Of a DNA stretch of 64,000 nt, positions 16,632 to 25,339 are shown in pieces. The position numbers and the translations under genes were made by a program. Each line of letters starts with the position of its first letter. Position 1 is the first letter of the stretch. The notes under the pieces were generated by a model that saw only the letters and a program-made list of their open reading frames with translations, was not told the DNA's origin and searched no databases. This stretch comes from Haloimpatiens lingqiaonensis (GTDB taxonomy: Bacteria > Bacillota > Clostridia > Clostridiales > Clostridiaceae), in assembly GCF_044502415.1 (NCBI RefSeq), contig NZ_CP172402.1; one strand, 5' to 3'.

Positions 16632-18308
16632 ATGAAGAAAAAATTAGGAGATTTACTTTTACAACAGGGTAAAATTAATGTAGAACAACTAAAAAAAGCC
16701 TTAGAAAAGCAAAAGGGAACTGGTAAAAGATTAGGTGAAATATTTATAGAAGAAAACATAGTTACAGGGGAAGACATAATAAATACATTAGAAGAGCAGC
16801 TGGGAATTGCTAGGGTATATATAGATTCAATTAATATTGATGAAGAATGCATAAAAATGGTGCCAGAAAATATAGCATTAAAATATAATTTAATTCCCAT
16901 TGGTATTGACAATGAAAAGATAAAAGTTGCCATGTCTGATCCTTTAAACATATTTGCCATAGATGATGTAAGGTTATCTTCCACTCGTGAAGTAGAAACA
17001 TACATAGCTGGAGATGAGGAAATAAAGAAAGCTATAAACAAGTACTATTCTAGTCAATATATTAAAAAAGCTGCGGAAGATTTGTCTAAACAACAAAACA
17101 TTTTACCTAAAGTGCAAGAAGACACTATGAAAATAGATAATATAAAGAATGCTCCAGCAGTTAGATTAGTGGATTCTGTTATAAATAATGCGGTAAAGAT
17201 GAAGGCAAGTGACATACATATAGAACCTTTTGAAGAATACGTAAGAGTAAGATATAGAGTAGATGGTATATTACAGGAAGTTTTTAGATATAATAGAGAC
17301 ATTTTCAATGCTTTCATCACTCGTATAAAGATACTTTCAGATTTAAATATTGCAGAAAAAAGAATACCACAGGATGGAAGAATTTTAACAACAGTTGAGG
17401 ACAAGCCCATAGATCTAAGAGTATCTACTCTACCTACGGTTTATGGTGAAAAGGCAGTTCTAAGAATACTAGATAGAAGTAATTTTTTAATTCGTAAAGA
17501 GCAATTGGGTATGAGCCCAGAAGATGTAAAAAAAATAGAAAGAATGATAAATAGCCCATATGGGATTATATTGGTTACAGGTCCAACAGGTAGCGGAAAG
17601 TCCACTACTTTGTATGCTTTGCTCAATGGCATAAATAGCAAGGGCAAAAACATAATAACTGTAGAAGACCCAGTGGAATATATGCTAGAAGGAGTTAATC
17701 AAGTAAATGTAAATCCTAAGGTAGGACTTACCTTTGCTTCTTCTCTTAGATCCATATTGAGACAAGATCCGGATATAGTTATGATAGGTGAGATAAGGGA
17801 CAAGGAAACTGCAGAAATATCTATTAGGGCGGCTATAACAGGGCATTTAATGCTTAGTACAATTCATACTAATGATGCGCCTTCTTCTGTCATAAGACTT
17901 ATAGATATGGGTATTGAACCTTACTTAGTTGCAACTTCCTTATCAGGAGTAATATCTCAAAGGCTTGTAAGGAAAATATGTCCTCATTGCAAAGAAAAGT
18001 ATGAAGCTAATGTTTTGGAAAAAAGTATACTGGATATTAAGGAACAAAAGAATTTAGAATTATTTAAAGGGACAGGCTGTACTTATTGTAATGGCAGTGG
18101 ATATATAGGCAGAATTGGTGTATATGAAATAATGGAAATTACAAAAGAACATAGAGAATATATGGTTAAAAGTATTGATGCTGATGGATTAAGAGAAATT
18201 AGCATAGAAAAGGGTATGAAAACTTTAAGAAATTCATGCAGGGAACTGGTTTTACAGGGAATAACCACTGTAGATGAACTTTTAAGCATAAGCTTTTTAA
18301 AAGATTAA
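16632..18308 (+). CDS. pilB: Type IV pilus assembly ATPase PilB
   Basis: A 558-residue secretion ATPase of the GspE/PilB family that powers pilus extension. The N-terminal MshEN-like region (residues 1-150; KKKLGDLLLQQGKINVEQL) precedes the ATPase core with Walker A GPTGSGKST near residue 317. Asp and His boxes follow, with Walker B IVMIGEIRD and HTNDAPSS. The four-Cys zinc motif is CPHCKEKYEA and GCTYCNGSGY. The MshEN domain binds cyclic-di-GMP in some family members, which would add a second level of control, although the key residues here were not verified. First gene of the pilus operon, after CAGGAGA; pilC follows 18 bases later. Confidence 0.95.
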   Translation: MKKKLGDLLLQQGKINVEQLKKALEKQKGTGKRLGEIFIEENIVTGEDIINTLEEQLGIARVYIDSINIDEECIKMVPENIALKYNLIPIGIDNEKIKVAMSDPLNIFAIDDVRLSSTREVETYIAGDEEIKKAINKYYSSQYIKKAAEDLSKQQNILPKVQEDTMKIDNIKNAPAVRLVDSVINNAVKMKASDIHIEPFEEYVRVRYRVDGILQEVFRYNRDIFNAFITRIKILSDLNIAEKRIPQDGRILTTVEDKPIDLRVSTLPTVYGEKAVLRILDRSNFLIRKEQLGMSPEDVKKIERMINSPYGIILVTGPTGSGKSTTLYALLNGINSKGKNIITVEDPVEYMLEGVNQVNVNPKVGLTFASSLRSILRQDPDIVMIGEIRDKETAEISIRAAITGHLMLSTIHTNDAPSSVIRLIDMGIEPYLVATSLSGVISQRLVRKICPHCKEKYEANVLEKSILDIKEQKNLELFKGTGCTYCNGSGYIGRIGVYEIMEITKEHREYMVKSIDADGLREISIEKGMKTLRNSCRELVLQGITTVDELLSISFLKD

Positions 18309-18326
18309 AGAAAAAGAGGTGTGTTT

Positions 18327-19538
18327 ATGCCTACCTATAAATATAAAGTAATGAATAGTGAAGGTAAAAAACTTGAGGGCAGTTTTAAAGGTGCTAATAG
18401 AAATGAAGTATTAGCAATGATTCAAGATAATAATTACTATCCCATAAGTATAGAAGAAATATCTGAAATAAGTGAAAAAGATGTATTTGAAAATTTCAAG
18501 AAAGTAAGTACTAGAGATTTATATATATTTTGCAGGCAATTCCATACTATGATAAATGCAGGAGCAAATATAGCTACTTGTATAAATACTTTAAAAATGC
18601 AAAGTTCCAATGTTTTAATGAGAAAAGCTCTTAATCAGGTATATGAAGACATACAAAAGGGTATAACTCTATCCGAGGCCTTGAAAAAAAAGGAAGATAT
18701 ATTTCCTGAGCTTTTGATAAATATGGTGGAAACAGGGGAGGCCAGTGGTAAGTTAGATCTAATAATGGAAAGAATGGCAGCTCATTATGAGAGAGAAAAC
18801 AAAATAAATAATAAAATTAAAAATGCCATGATATATCCTATAATATTATGCGTTTTATCCATAGGCATAGTAACTTTTTTAGTAACTTTTATAATGCCCA
18901 TATTTATAGACATGTTTCAGGGGAGTGGAGTGCCACTGCCTCTCCCAACTAGAATTTCTTTAGCCATAAGTTCAGGTATAAGAAAAAATTGGTATATAAT
19001 AATAGCGGTAATTGCTATGATAGTTTTCATAGTAAAGACTTATTCAAAAAGTGAAAATGGAAAGTTGTTTTTTCATAATTTAAAATTAAAGAACTTTCTA
19101 ACTAAGGACATGAATACCAAGATAATAACTGCTAGATTTACAAGAACATTGTCCACATTGCTATACAGTGGTATACCTTTAATTCAATCAATAGAAATCA
19201 CTGCTAAAGTTTTAGGAAATAAAGTGGTGGAAAATAGGATGGAAGAGGTTAAAAACAGAGTTGTAAAAGGGGAAAACTTATCCGATTCCTTAAAGGAAGT
19301 TAAACTATTTCCCCCAATGCTTATGTCCATGATAAAAATAGGTGAAGAGTCTGGAGCATTAGATGATATATTGGATAAAACCGCCAACTTTTATGATGAG
19401 GAACTAGATGCAGCTCTAAAGAGAATGACAGCTATGATGGAACCTTTAATGATTTTAATAATGGGCGTAATAATTGGATTTATAGTTATATCCATGATGA
19501 TGCCAATGTTCGATGTATTTAACACTATACCAACTTAA
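18327..19538 (+). CDS. pilC: Type IV pilus inner-membrane platform protein PilC
   Basis: A 403-residue protein with two GspF/PilC domains, each starting with cytoplasmic helices (FCRQFHTMINAGANI and FTRTLSTLLYSGIPLIQS) and ending in membrane segments. Three membrane helices are visible near residues 170, 220 and 375 (LILIMGVIIGFIVISMMMP). It is the rotating platform between PilB and the pilus. The ATG at 18327 is preceded by AGAGGTG; a GTG at 18321 also fits but sits too close to that site. Confidence 0.93.
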   Translation: MPTYKYKVMNSEGKKLEGSFKGANRNEVLAMIQDNNYYPISIEEISEISEKDVFENFKKVSTRDLYIFCRQFHTMINAGANIATCINTLKMQSSNVLMRKALNQVYEDIQKGITLSEALKKKEDIFPELLINMVETGEASGKLDLIMERMAAHYERENKINNKIKNAMIYPIILCVLSIGIVTFLVTFIMPIFIDMFQGSGVPLPLPTRISLAISSGIRKNWYIIIAVIAMIVFIVKTYSKSENGKLFFHNLKLKNFLTKDMNTKIITARFTRTLSTLLYSGIPLIQSIEITAKVLGNKVVENRMEEVKNRVVKGENLSDSLKEVKLFPPMLMSMIKIGEESGALDDILDKTANFYDEELDAALKRMTAMMEPLMILIMGVIIGFIVISMMMPMFDVFNTIPT

Positions 19539-19682
19539 AAAGTAGTAAAGTTAATAAAAAGAGTTATCTCTTGTCTAATAGCTAAAACTCATATCTCTTA
19601 TAGGGTTAGGGGGAAGAGCAGTAAGACTTTGGATAATTTCTTATAAGAATAATAAAAATAATAAATTAAGGAGGTATCTCAT

Positions 19683-20099
19683 ATGGAGATAACAACAAAT
19701 TTAAAAAAATCAAAAAAGAAAGGTTTTACATTAATTGAACTTATAATAGTAATTGCTATTATAGGAATAATAGCTTTAATTGCTATACCTAAGTTTGGAA
19801 ATGCTCAAAAGGATGCAAAAATAAAGGCGGATATAGCTAGTGCTAAAACTATAGCAGATGTTACATCTGTATTAGTTACAAAAGGAGATATTACAGTACC
19901 TACTACTACAGATTTAGAAATCAGTAAAACAGCTACTGATGATGCAGAGAAAATAGTAAAAGAACTTCAAAGTGTACCAGAACTTAAAGTCGCTAAAGAC
20001 AAAAAATTTAAAGTGAAAATAGATAAAGATGGAAACGTAACTGTATTTGCAGATACTGTAGAATTGTATCCAAATCCTGCTACAAGTTATGGTAAATAA
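19683..20099 (+). CDS. pilA: Major type IV pilin (class III signal peptide)
   Basis: A 138-residue prepilin. The 15-residue basic leader ends KKKG, cleaved before FTLIELIIVIAIIGIIALIA, with the conserved Glu at mature position 5. The head domain is short (about 90 residues) with TKGDITVPTTTDLEI and a Lys-rich beta end, no Cys. AAGGAGG with optimal spacing gives very strong translation. A strong hairpin terminator just after the stop would make pilin the most abundant message from the operon. The position after pilC, strong ribosome site and terminator mark it as the major subunit. Confidence 0.92.
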   Translation: MEITTNLKKSKKKGFTLIELIIVIAIIGIIALIAIPKFGNAQKDAKIKADIASAKTIADVTSVLVTKGDITVPTTTDLEISKTATDDAEKIVKELQSVPELKVAKDKKFKVKIDKDGNVTVFADTVELYPNPATSYGK

Positions 20100-20119
20100 T
20101 CCATAAACATTTTAACCAT

Positions 20120-20165
20120 GCAATTTTGATTTAAGCTTTTACTTAAATCAAAATTGCACTTTTTA
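20120..20165 (+). terminator. Strong terminator/attenuator after pilin gene
   Basis: GCAATTTTGATTTAAG (20120-20135) pairs perfectly with CTTAAATCAAAATTGC (20142-20157), then ACTTTTT. It probably lets only part of transcription continue into the downstream pilus genes. Confidence 0.85.
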
Positions 20166-20193
20166 AAAATATTATGAGACTTTAGGAGAAAAA

Positions 20194-21588
20194 ATGAAAG
20201 AAAAATATAAATGGCTAAGAGATGAGATTTTAATAATCAATTTTTTGATGCCATTACTAATTATTGAAACCAGGCTGAAGTACATAAATATACTGTTTGT
20301 ATTTATATATTTGGTAAGCCTCATTCTTTTATTTAAACTAAATTACTGTTATATAAAATTACAAAACTATATATTGTTGAATATTGTATGTTTTATGCCA
20401 TTTATTATAGTTTATATCAATTATGATGTTTTTTCACAGGGTAAATTTGAATACATGTTGTTTATGATATTTTCTTTATTACTCATATACTTTTTTAGGC
20501 TAAAAAAAGTTAAACCTAAAAGGGTGGAAAAATTAATTTTTGTTTTTGCAATAATAATAGTATTATCCACTATATTTTCTGTATCACCAAGCAGAGCTAT
20601 AACTGGACATCACAGAAGATTTGAAGGAATGATATCACTAATTAGTTATTTAATATTATTTTATTTTTCTTTTAATTATGGAGAATTTAAAGATCATTAT
20701 ATTAAGTTATTTGCTCTAAGCTCCAGCATTATGGGTTTGTATGGCATATTTCAATATTTTAACTTAAAAGAATTAATCCTTCATGGAGTTTTTCAGTGGG
20801 GGTATGGAGCTTATGCAACCATTGGCAATAGAAACTTTTTAGGCAGTTACATAACTTTATTTTTACCCATAAATATATTTTTGTATATTAAATACCAAAA
20901 AAAGATGTACTTAGCTTGGAGTTGCATTTTATTTTTATGTATGCTTTGTACTTTTACTAGAAGCGCATGGTTAGCTTTTGTTGTATATTCTATAGTACTT
21001 ATAAAGTTTATAAAAAACAATAAAAAGCATTTAAAAAAGTGTATTAAAATTTATGTAGTTTTTATAATTATAAGTTTAAGTTTTAATGGAATTACCCAAG
21101 GGGCATTATTTAATAGGCAATTATCCATAATTAAGGATGCCAACAATGTAATAATGGAAGAAAATGCTGATAGATCAGGTTCAGGAAGAATATTTATATG
21201 GAAGAGGGCTGTGAAGCTAATACCAGATAGACCTTTACTTGGTAGTGGACCTGATACTTTTGATTTAGTTTTTATGAAGAGATTTGGTAAAGAGTGCGGA
21301 ATGAATCATCATTATGATAAAGCCCATAATGAATACTTACAGATAGCTGTAACGGAAGGGATTCCAGCTTTGGTATTATATTTAATAATAGTTATAAGTA
21401 TAGTTAAGGGGGCTTATAGCAGAGCAAAAATAGAAGAAGAAATGATTCCTATAGTGCTTTCACTTATTGGATATCTAACACAAGCTTTTTTCAATATAAG
21501 TGTTGTAGCAGTAGCACCAATTTATTGGATATTATTGGGATATGCGGCAGGAATAATATTTAAAAACAAAAAAATTATATATGACTAA
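20194..21588 (+). CDS. O-antigen ligase family membrane protein
   Basis: A 464-residue polytopic protein with about 10-12 membrane helices and a large loop (about residues 300-385) ending HNEYLQIAVTEGIPAL, the signature of Wzy/WaaL/PglL-type glycan transferases (Wzy_C). Such enzymes move a lipid-linked glycan to an acceptor; in Gram-negative pilus loci a related enzyme glycosylates pilin. Lying between pilA and pilM, it is a candidate pilin O-glycosyltransferase, but this is inferred from position only. Alternatives are a surface polysaccharide ligase or polymerase. The ATG at 20194 follows AGGAGA. Confidence 0.82.
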   Translation: MKEKYKWLRDEILIINFLMPLLIIETRLKYINILFVFIYLVSLILLFKLNYCYIKLQNYILLNIVCFMPFIIVYINYDVFSQGKFEYMLFMIFSLLLIYFFRLKKVKPKRVEKLIFVFAIIIVLSTIFSVSPSRAITGHHRRFEGMISLISYLILFYFSFNYGEFKDHYIKLFALSSSIMGLYGIFQYFNLKELILHGVFQWGYGAYATIGNRNFLGSYITLFLPINIFLYIKYQKKMYLAWSCILFLCMLCTFTRSAWLAFVVYSIVLIKFIKNNKKHLKKCIKIYVVFIIISLSFNGITQGALFNRQLSIIKDANNVIMEENADRSGSGRIFIWKRAVKLIPDRPLLGSGPDTFDLVFMKRFGKECGMNHHYDKAHNEYLQIAVTEGIPALVLYLIIVISIVKGAYSRAKIEEEMIPIVLSLIGYLTQAFFNISVVAVAPIYWILLGYAAGIIFKNKKIIYD

Positions 21589-21605
21589 ATATCGGAGGTG
21601 ATACC

Positions 21606-22670
21606 TTGCTTAAAGATATGTTCACAAGCAATATTTTATCCATAGATGTAGGAGCAAAAAATATAAAAATATTGGATTTGAAAATAAATAAAAAAAATAT
21701 TTGTGTAAGTAATGCTTTTTCTATAAACACACCAGAAAATTCTTATAATGATGGTGAAATAACTGATATCGGAAGAGTTAAAGAGGTATTAGAAAAGAAT
21801 TTGGAACTTAGAAATATTAAAACTAAAAAGGCAGTATTTACATCAAAAGGTACTTCCATTATAACAAGAGAAATTTTGGTGCCTGCTGCCAATGAAAAGG
21901 ATATGGAAGCTATTATAAAGTTCCAGATAGAAAGATATCTTCCTATAATGTCGGAAGATTATATTATTCAACATAAATTAATAAGTAGTTTTAAGGAAAA
22001 TGATGTGGAAAAATCCAGGGTAAATGTGGTGGCATATCCTAAAAGTATTGTGCAGGGATATTTAGCTTTATGCAAGGAGTTAAAACTTACACCTTTGGCT
22101 TTAGACATAAATAGTAATAGTATATGCAAACTTTTTTATTCAACATGTAATATTAATGAAAAACAATATGAAAAAGAAAAATCCATTGCATTTATAGATA
22201 TAGGCAGCGAATACTCAGAAATAAATGTACTTAAAAATAATAATGTAGAATTTTCAAGGCTTATATCCATGGGCAGTTCATATATAGATATAAATATATC
22301 AAAGAATTTATTTTTATCAGAGGAAGAAGGAGAAGAAAAAAAGTTAAGTATTTTAGATTTAGGAGAAGAAAAGGAAAAGGGATCTCTTGAAGAATCCATA
22401 AACAAAATAGGTAAGCTATGGGCAGATAATCTTACATTAGAAATAGATAAAATAATACAGTATTATAGAAAGAAAAATTCTGGGGATACCATAGAAGAAA
22501 TATTTATATATGGTGGAGGAGCAAAGCTAAAAGGAATAGAAGAGTATATGAGTAAAAGTTTGGGTATTGAGGTTAATTTAATAAGAAGTATGGCTAATTT
22601 GAATGTGGACAAACATCAAGAAAATATAATGGAATATCTAAATGCTGCTGGTGCAGCTATTAGACTTTAA
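21606..22670 (+). CDS. pilM: Type IV pilus assembly protein PilM
   Basis: A 354-residue actin-like ATPase-fold protein. Phosphate-1 motif SIDVGAKNIKILDL is near residue 10, phosphate-2 AFIDIGSEYSEINVL near residue 195, and the adenosine motif IFIYGGGAKLKGI near 298. It forms the cytoplasmic ring that binds the N-terminal tail of PilN. A TTG start at 21606 fits because CGGAGGTG is six bases upstream; the first ATG is 12 bases further on. The end overlaps nothing and pilN starts 13 bases later. Confidence 0.9.
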   Translation: MLKDMFTSNILSIDVGAKNIKILDLKINKKNICVSNAFSINTPENSYNDGEITDIGRVKEVLEKNLELRNIKTKKAVFTSKGTSIITREILVPAANEKDMEAIIKFQIERYLPIMSEDYIIQHKLISSFKENDVEKSRVNVVAYPKSIVQGYLALCKELKLTPLALDINSNSICKLFYSTCNINEKQYEKEKSIAFIDIGSEYSEINVLKNNNVEFSRLISMGSSYIDINISKNLFLSEEEGEEKKLSILDLGEEKEKGSLEESINKIGKLWADNLTLEIDKIIQYYRKKNSGDTIEEIFIYGGGAKLKGIEEYMSKSLGIEVNLIRSMANLNVDKHQENIMEYLNAAGAAIRL

Positions 22671-22683
22671 ATGGGGGGTTAAA

Positions 22684-23250
22684 ATGAAAGATTTTAACTT
22701 TTTTCAAGTAGAATCCTATGATGAAAAGGAAAAAAGCAATAAGAAAAATTATATATTAGCTACAGCTGGAATTTTAGTTTTTTTTATGGTTTTGACATCT
22801 GGATATAAATTAATTAGGACTTTTAAATTAAATAAAGAAATAAAAGCTATGGAAAGTTATATAAATTCCAAAGAAAACATTGAAAAACTAAAGGAAGCTG
22901 AAAGACAACAGGATAAATTAAAGATTTTAGAACAATATAAGCAAAAAGTTTCCCCTATTGCTGATTTTATTGAAAGTTCTGGAAATATAAATAGCTATTT
23001 AATAAATAATATTTATATTTCAATACCAAAGGATGTGTATTTTAAAAGCATAAATATGGATAATAACAATATTCAAATACAAGGTCAGGGAAGTAGAAGA
23101 GAGGATATTGCTGAGTTTCAATATAATTTAAAAGATACAAATTTATTTAAAAATATATTTGTGTCAAATATAAGCCAATCAGAAGGCGGAAAGTATATTT
23201 TCAATTTAAAATGCACATTAAAGGATGTGGGTATTGATGAAAATAAGTAA
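22684..23250 (+). CDS. pilN: PilN-like type IV pilus assembly protein
   Basis: A 188-residue bitopic protein: a short cytoplasmic N terminus MKDFNFFQVESYDEKEKSN, one membrane helix at about residues 21-41, a coiled region, then a small ferredoxin-like fold. This is the size and topology of PilN, which connects PilM to PilO. Sequence similarity to named PilN proteins is low as usual, so the call leans on position after pilM. The ATG at 22684 follows a GGGGGG site; the upstream in-frame ATG is inside pilM. Confidence 0.8.
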   Translation: MKDFNFFQVESYDEKEKSNKKNYILATAGILVFFMVLTSGYKLIRTFKLNKEIKAMESYINSKENIEKLKEAERQQDKLKILEQYKQKVSPIADFIESSGNINSYLINNIYISIPKDVYFKSINMDNNNIQIQGQGSRREDIAEFQYNLKDTNLFKNIFVSNISQSEGGKYIFNLKCTLKDVGIDENK

Positions 23251-24448
23251 AAGAGAACAATTGCTTTTGAGTATTTTAGTGATTTTGCTTGTGGCATTTG
23301 CATATTATAAATTGGTTCTTGTAAAACAAAACGAAAAAATTAATTCTCTTGTGAGCCAAAGAAATAATTGTGAAGAAAAAATGTATAAAATAAAAAATAA
23401 GATAGCTACTCAGCCAAAGATTAAAAGCGATATTAAAAAGACAAATTCTAAAATAATGGAAGACTTGAGAAATATTTTCCCTGAAATAGAACAGGAAAGA
23501 ATAATAATAGCTATAAATAAGCTTTTAAGTGATTCTAGCTTAACAGGAAATGTAATAAATTTTACTGAGCCTAAACTAACTAAACTATCAGGAGAAGACA
23601 ATGAAGGGAAAAAAGAAGATAAAGTATCAACTTCCGATGAATTATCAAATTTAGTGGAAAAATATAAGGATATTAATGATGAAGAAAATAAGAAGGTAGA
23701 AAATAAAAATATAGTTAGGGAAAATAAGAAAATTCCAAATGGCGAAGCACAAAAAATGAGCATTAACATAAGCTTTAAAGGAAATCATCCAGCTTTAATA
23801 AATTTTATAAAATCAGTTGAAGGTTTTAATAAGAAAATAGTAATATCTAAAATAAACATAAATACTTCAGATGGAAATAATTTATCTGGAACTTTAACAT
23901 TGGATATTTACGGAATACCTCAATTTAATAAAGAGGAATATGTTCCATATGATTTCGATGTACCTCATGGTAAGAATGATCCTTTTGCAGGAGGAATAAT
24001 TGCTAAAGATACTGTAAGTGAGCCTAAAAAAGAAACATATGATTTCTTAATGAGTGTGAGGGCAGAAACCTCAGATTTGCCAACGGTTATATTAGGAGAA
24101 GCAAAAGATCAGAATGAAAAAACCTATGTGTATGGGGATAAAAATGATGTAGAGCAGGTATCCATGGAGCTTTGGGAAAAAGCTGGACAGTATTACTATA
24201 GGTATAAAACCTCAAGGGATAAGTATCCAATGAATTATGAGGCTGGTTCAAAATTAGAACCTCAGGGGAATGAAATAAATATAAAAGTATATTCAAATCC
24301 TAGAAAATCTAATGGAGACATGGCCGGAGTTAATTTTAAGATTAATAATAAAACAAATTTAAATTTAAATATAGTGGTGGAAAATGACGATAAAGTTGCC
24401 CCAAGAGTTAATGTTATAAAAGAAGGTGGCAATATCAATATAAGATAA
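23237..24448 (+). CDS. pilO: PilO-like type IV pilus assembly protein
   Basis: A 403-residue protein with one N-terminal membrane helix (EQLLLSILVILLVAFAYY), a coiled coil, a PilO-like domain (about residues 80-235) and an extra C-terminal region of about 160 residues (PFAGGIIAKDTV... onward) not usual in PilO. The extra part is beta-rich and could act like PilP or as an extracytoplasmic adaptor. It starts inside the last codons of pilN, which indicates translational coupling; a start at 23225 is also possible. Confidence 0.75.
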   Translation: MKISKREQLLLSILVILLVAFAYYKLVLVKQNEKINSLVSQRNNCEEKMYKIKNKIATQPKIKSDIKKTNSKIMEDLRNIFPEIEQERIIIAINKLLSDSSLTGNVINFTEPKLTKLSGEDNEGKKEDKVSTSDELSNLVEKYKDINDEENKKVENKNIVRENKKIPNGEAQKMSINISFKGNHPALINFIKSVEGFNKKIVISKININTSDGNNLSGTLTLDIYGIPQFNKEEYVPYDFDVPHGKNDPFAGGIIAKDTVSEPKKETYDFLMSVRAETSDLPTVILGEAKDQNEKTYVYGDKNDVEQVSMELWEKAGQYYYRYKTSRDKYPMNYEAGSKLEPQGNEINIKVYSNPRKSNGDMAGVNFKINNKTNLNLNIVVENDDKVAPRVNVIKEGGNINIR

Positions 24449-24516
24449 ATAAAGTTACTAGTTTTACTTGGAGTTTTTTAATGGCAAAAGGAATAGATAG
24501 ATTGGGGGAATTATAC

Positions 24517-25326
24517 ATGAAAATGGCAATGAAAAAGAAAAGTGGACTTACATTAATTGAAGTAATTATAAGCTTAGCCATACTAGGCATAATAATTACC
24601 CCTTTTTTGTCTATGGGATTATCTACTGTAAATTTAGGTGAAAAATCTAAAGAAAAACAGCAAGCGCTTGTTATAGCACAAGAGTATATGGAAAAGATAA
24701 AATCTCCAGAATTTAAAATTAGTGAACTGGATGCTAAAGAAGCCTCAGAGGGTATTTCACAGAAGATAAGGAGAAACGGTAAAGAATATTTAGTTAAATA
24801 TAAAATAGAAACTTTAAAACAAGAGAAAAAGATAGAAAATATTAATTTTCAATATATATTGGAAGTAGGAGAGAACGTAAAAGTTTATAAAAAAAATGGA
24901 GAAGAAAAAACTTTATTGAATGAAATAGGGAGTTTATATGATGAAGCTGATAAACTAGTTATACAGAAAAAAAATAATGAAATTGTTTTTGTAATAGATA
25001 CAAATGATGGTAGAGATGATACAATTAAGGTGGAAGATAATATAAATGATTTAGAAACTTTAAATATATGGATACATAACATTAGTGATAATAAAATTAA
25101 TTTGGATATAAAAAATTACCAAGGTGAACTGAATTTATATATGGATTCACAGGAATTTTATAATATAAATAGCAGCTTAGGAAAGATAAATTATATTTTT
25201 AATTACAGTGAAAATGGTGAAGAAGCTTATGGAAATTTATTTAAGGTAAATATTACTGTAAGTAAAAATAATTTTAAAGGCAATGAGGAGATTCTTCAAA
25301 CCCTAGAAGGATATAAGAGGTATTGA
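24517..25326 (+). CDS. Minor prepilin (PilV/GspI-like)
   Basis: A 269-residue protein beginning MKMAMKKKSG, with the class III cleavage after that Gly and LTLIEVIISLAILGIII as the transmembrane assembly helix, Glu at mature position 5. The head is rich in charged and beta residues. It starts the minor-pilin set. The ATG at 24517 after GGGGGAA is preferred over the one at 24481, which would lengthen the leader to about 22 residues. Confidence 0.8.
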   Translation: MKMAMKKKSGLTLIEVIISLAILGIIITPFLSMGLSTVNLGEKSKEKQQALVIAQEYMEKIKSPEFKISELDAKEASEGISQKIRRNGKEYLVKYKIETLKQEKKIENINFQYILEVGENVKVYKKNGEEKTLLNEIGSLYDEADKLVIQKKNNEIVFVIDTNDGRDDTIKVEDNINDLETLNIWIHNISDNKINLDIKNYQGELNLYMDSQEFYNINSSLGKINYIFNYSENGEEAYGNLFKVNITVSKNNFKGNEEILQTLEGYKRY

Positions 25327-25339
25327 TGGAGGTGGACAT

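Noticed and set aside
16632..18308. PilT retraction ATPase
   Set aside because: The protein has the N-terminal region and the four-Cys zinc motif of PilB. No pilT gene is seen in the window, so retraction cannot be judged here.
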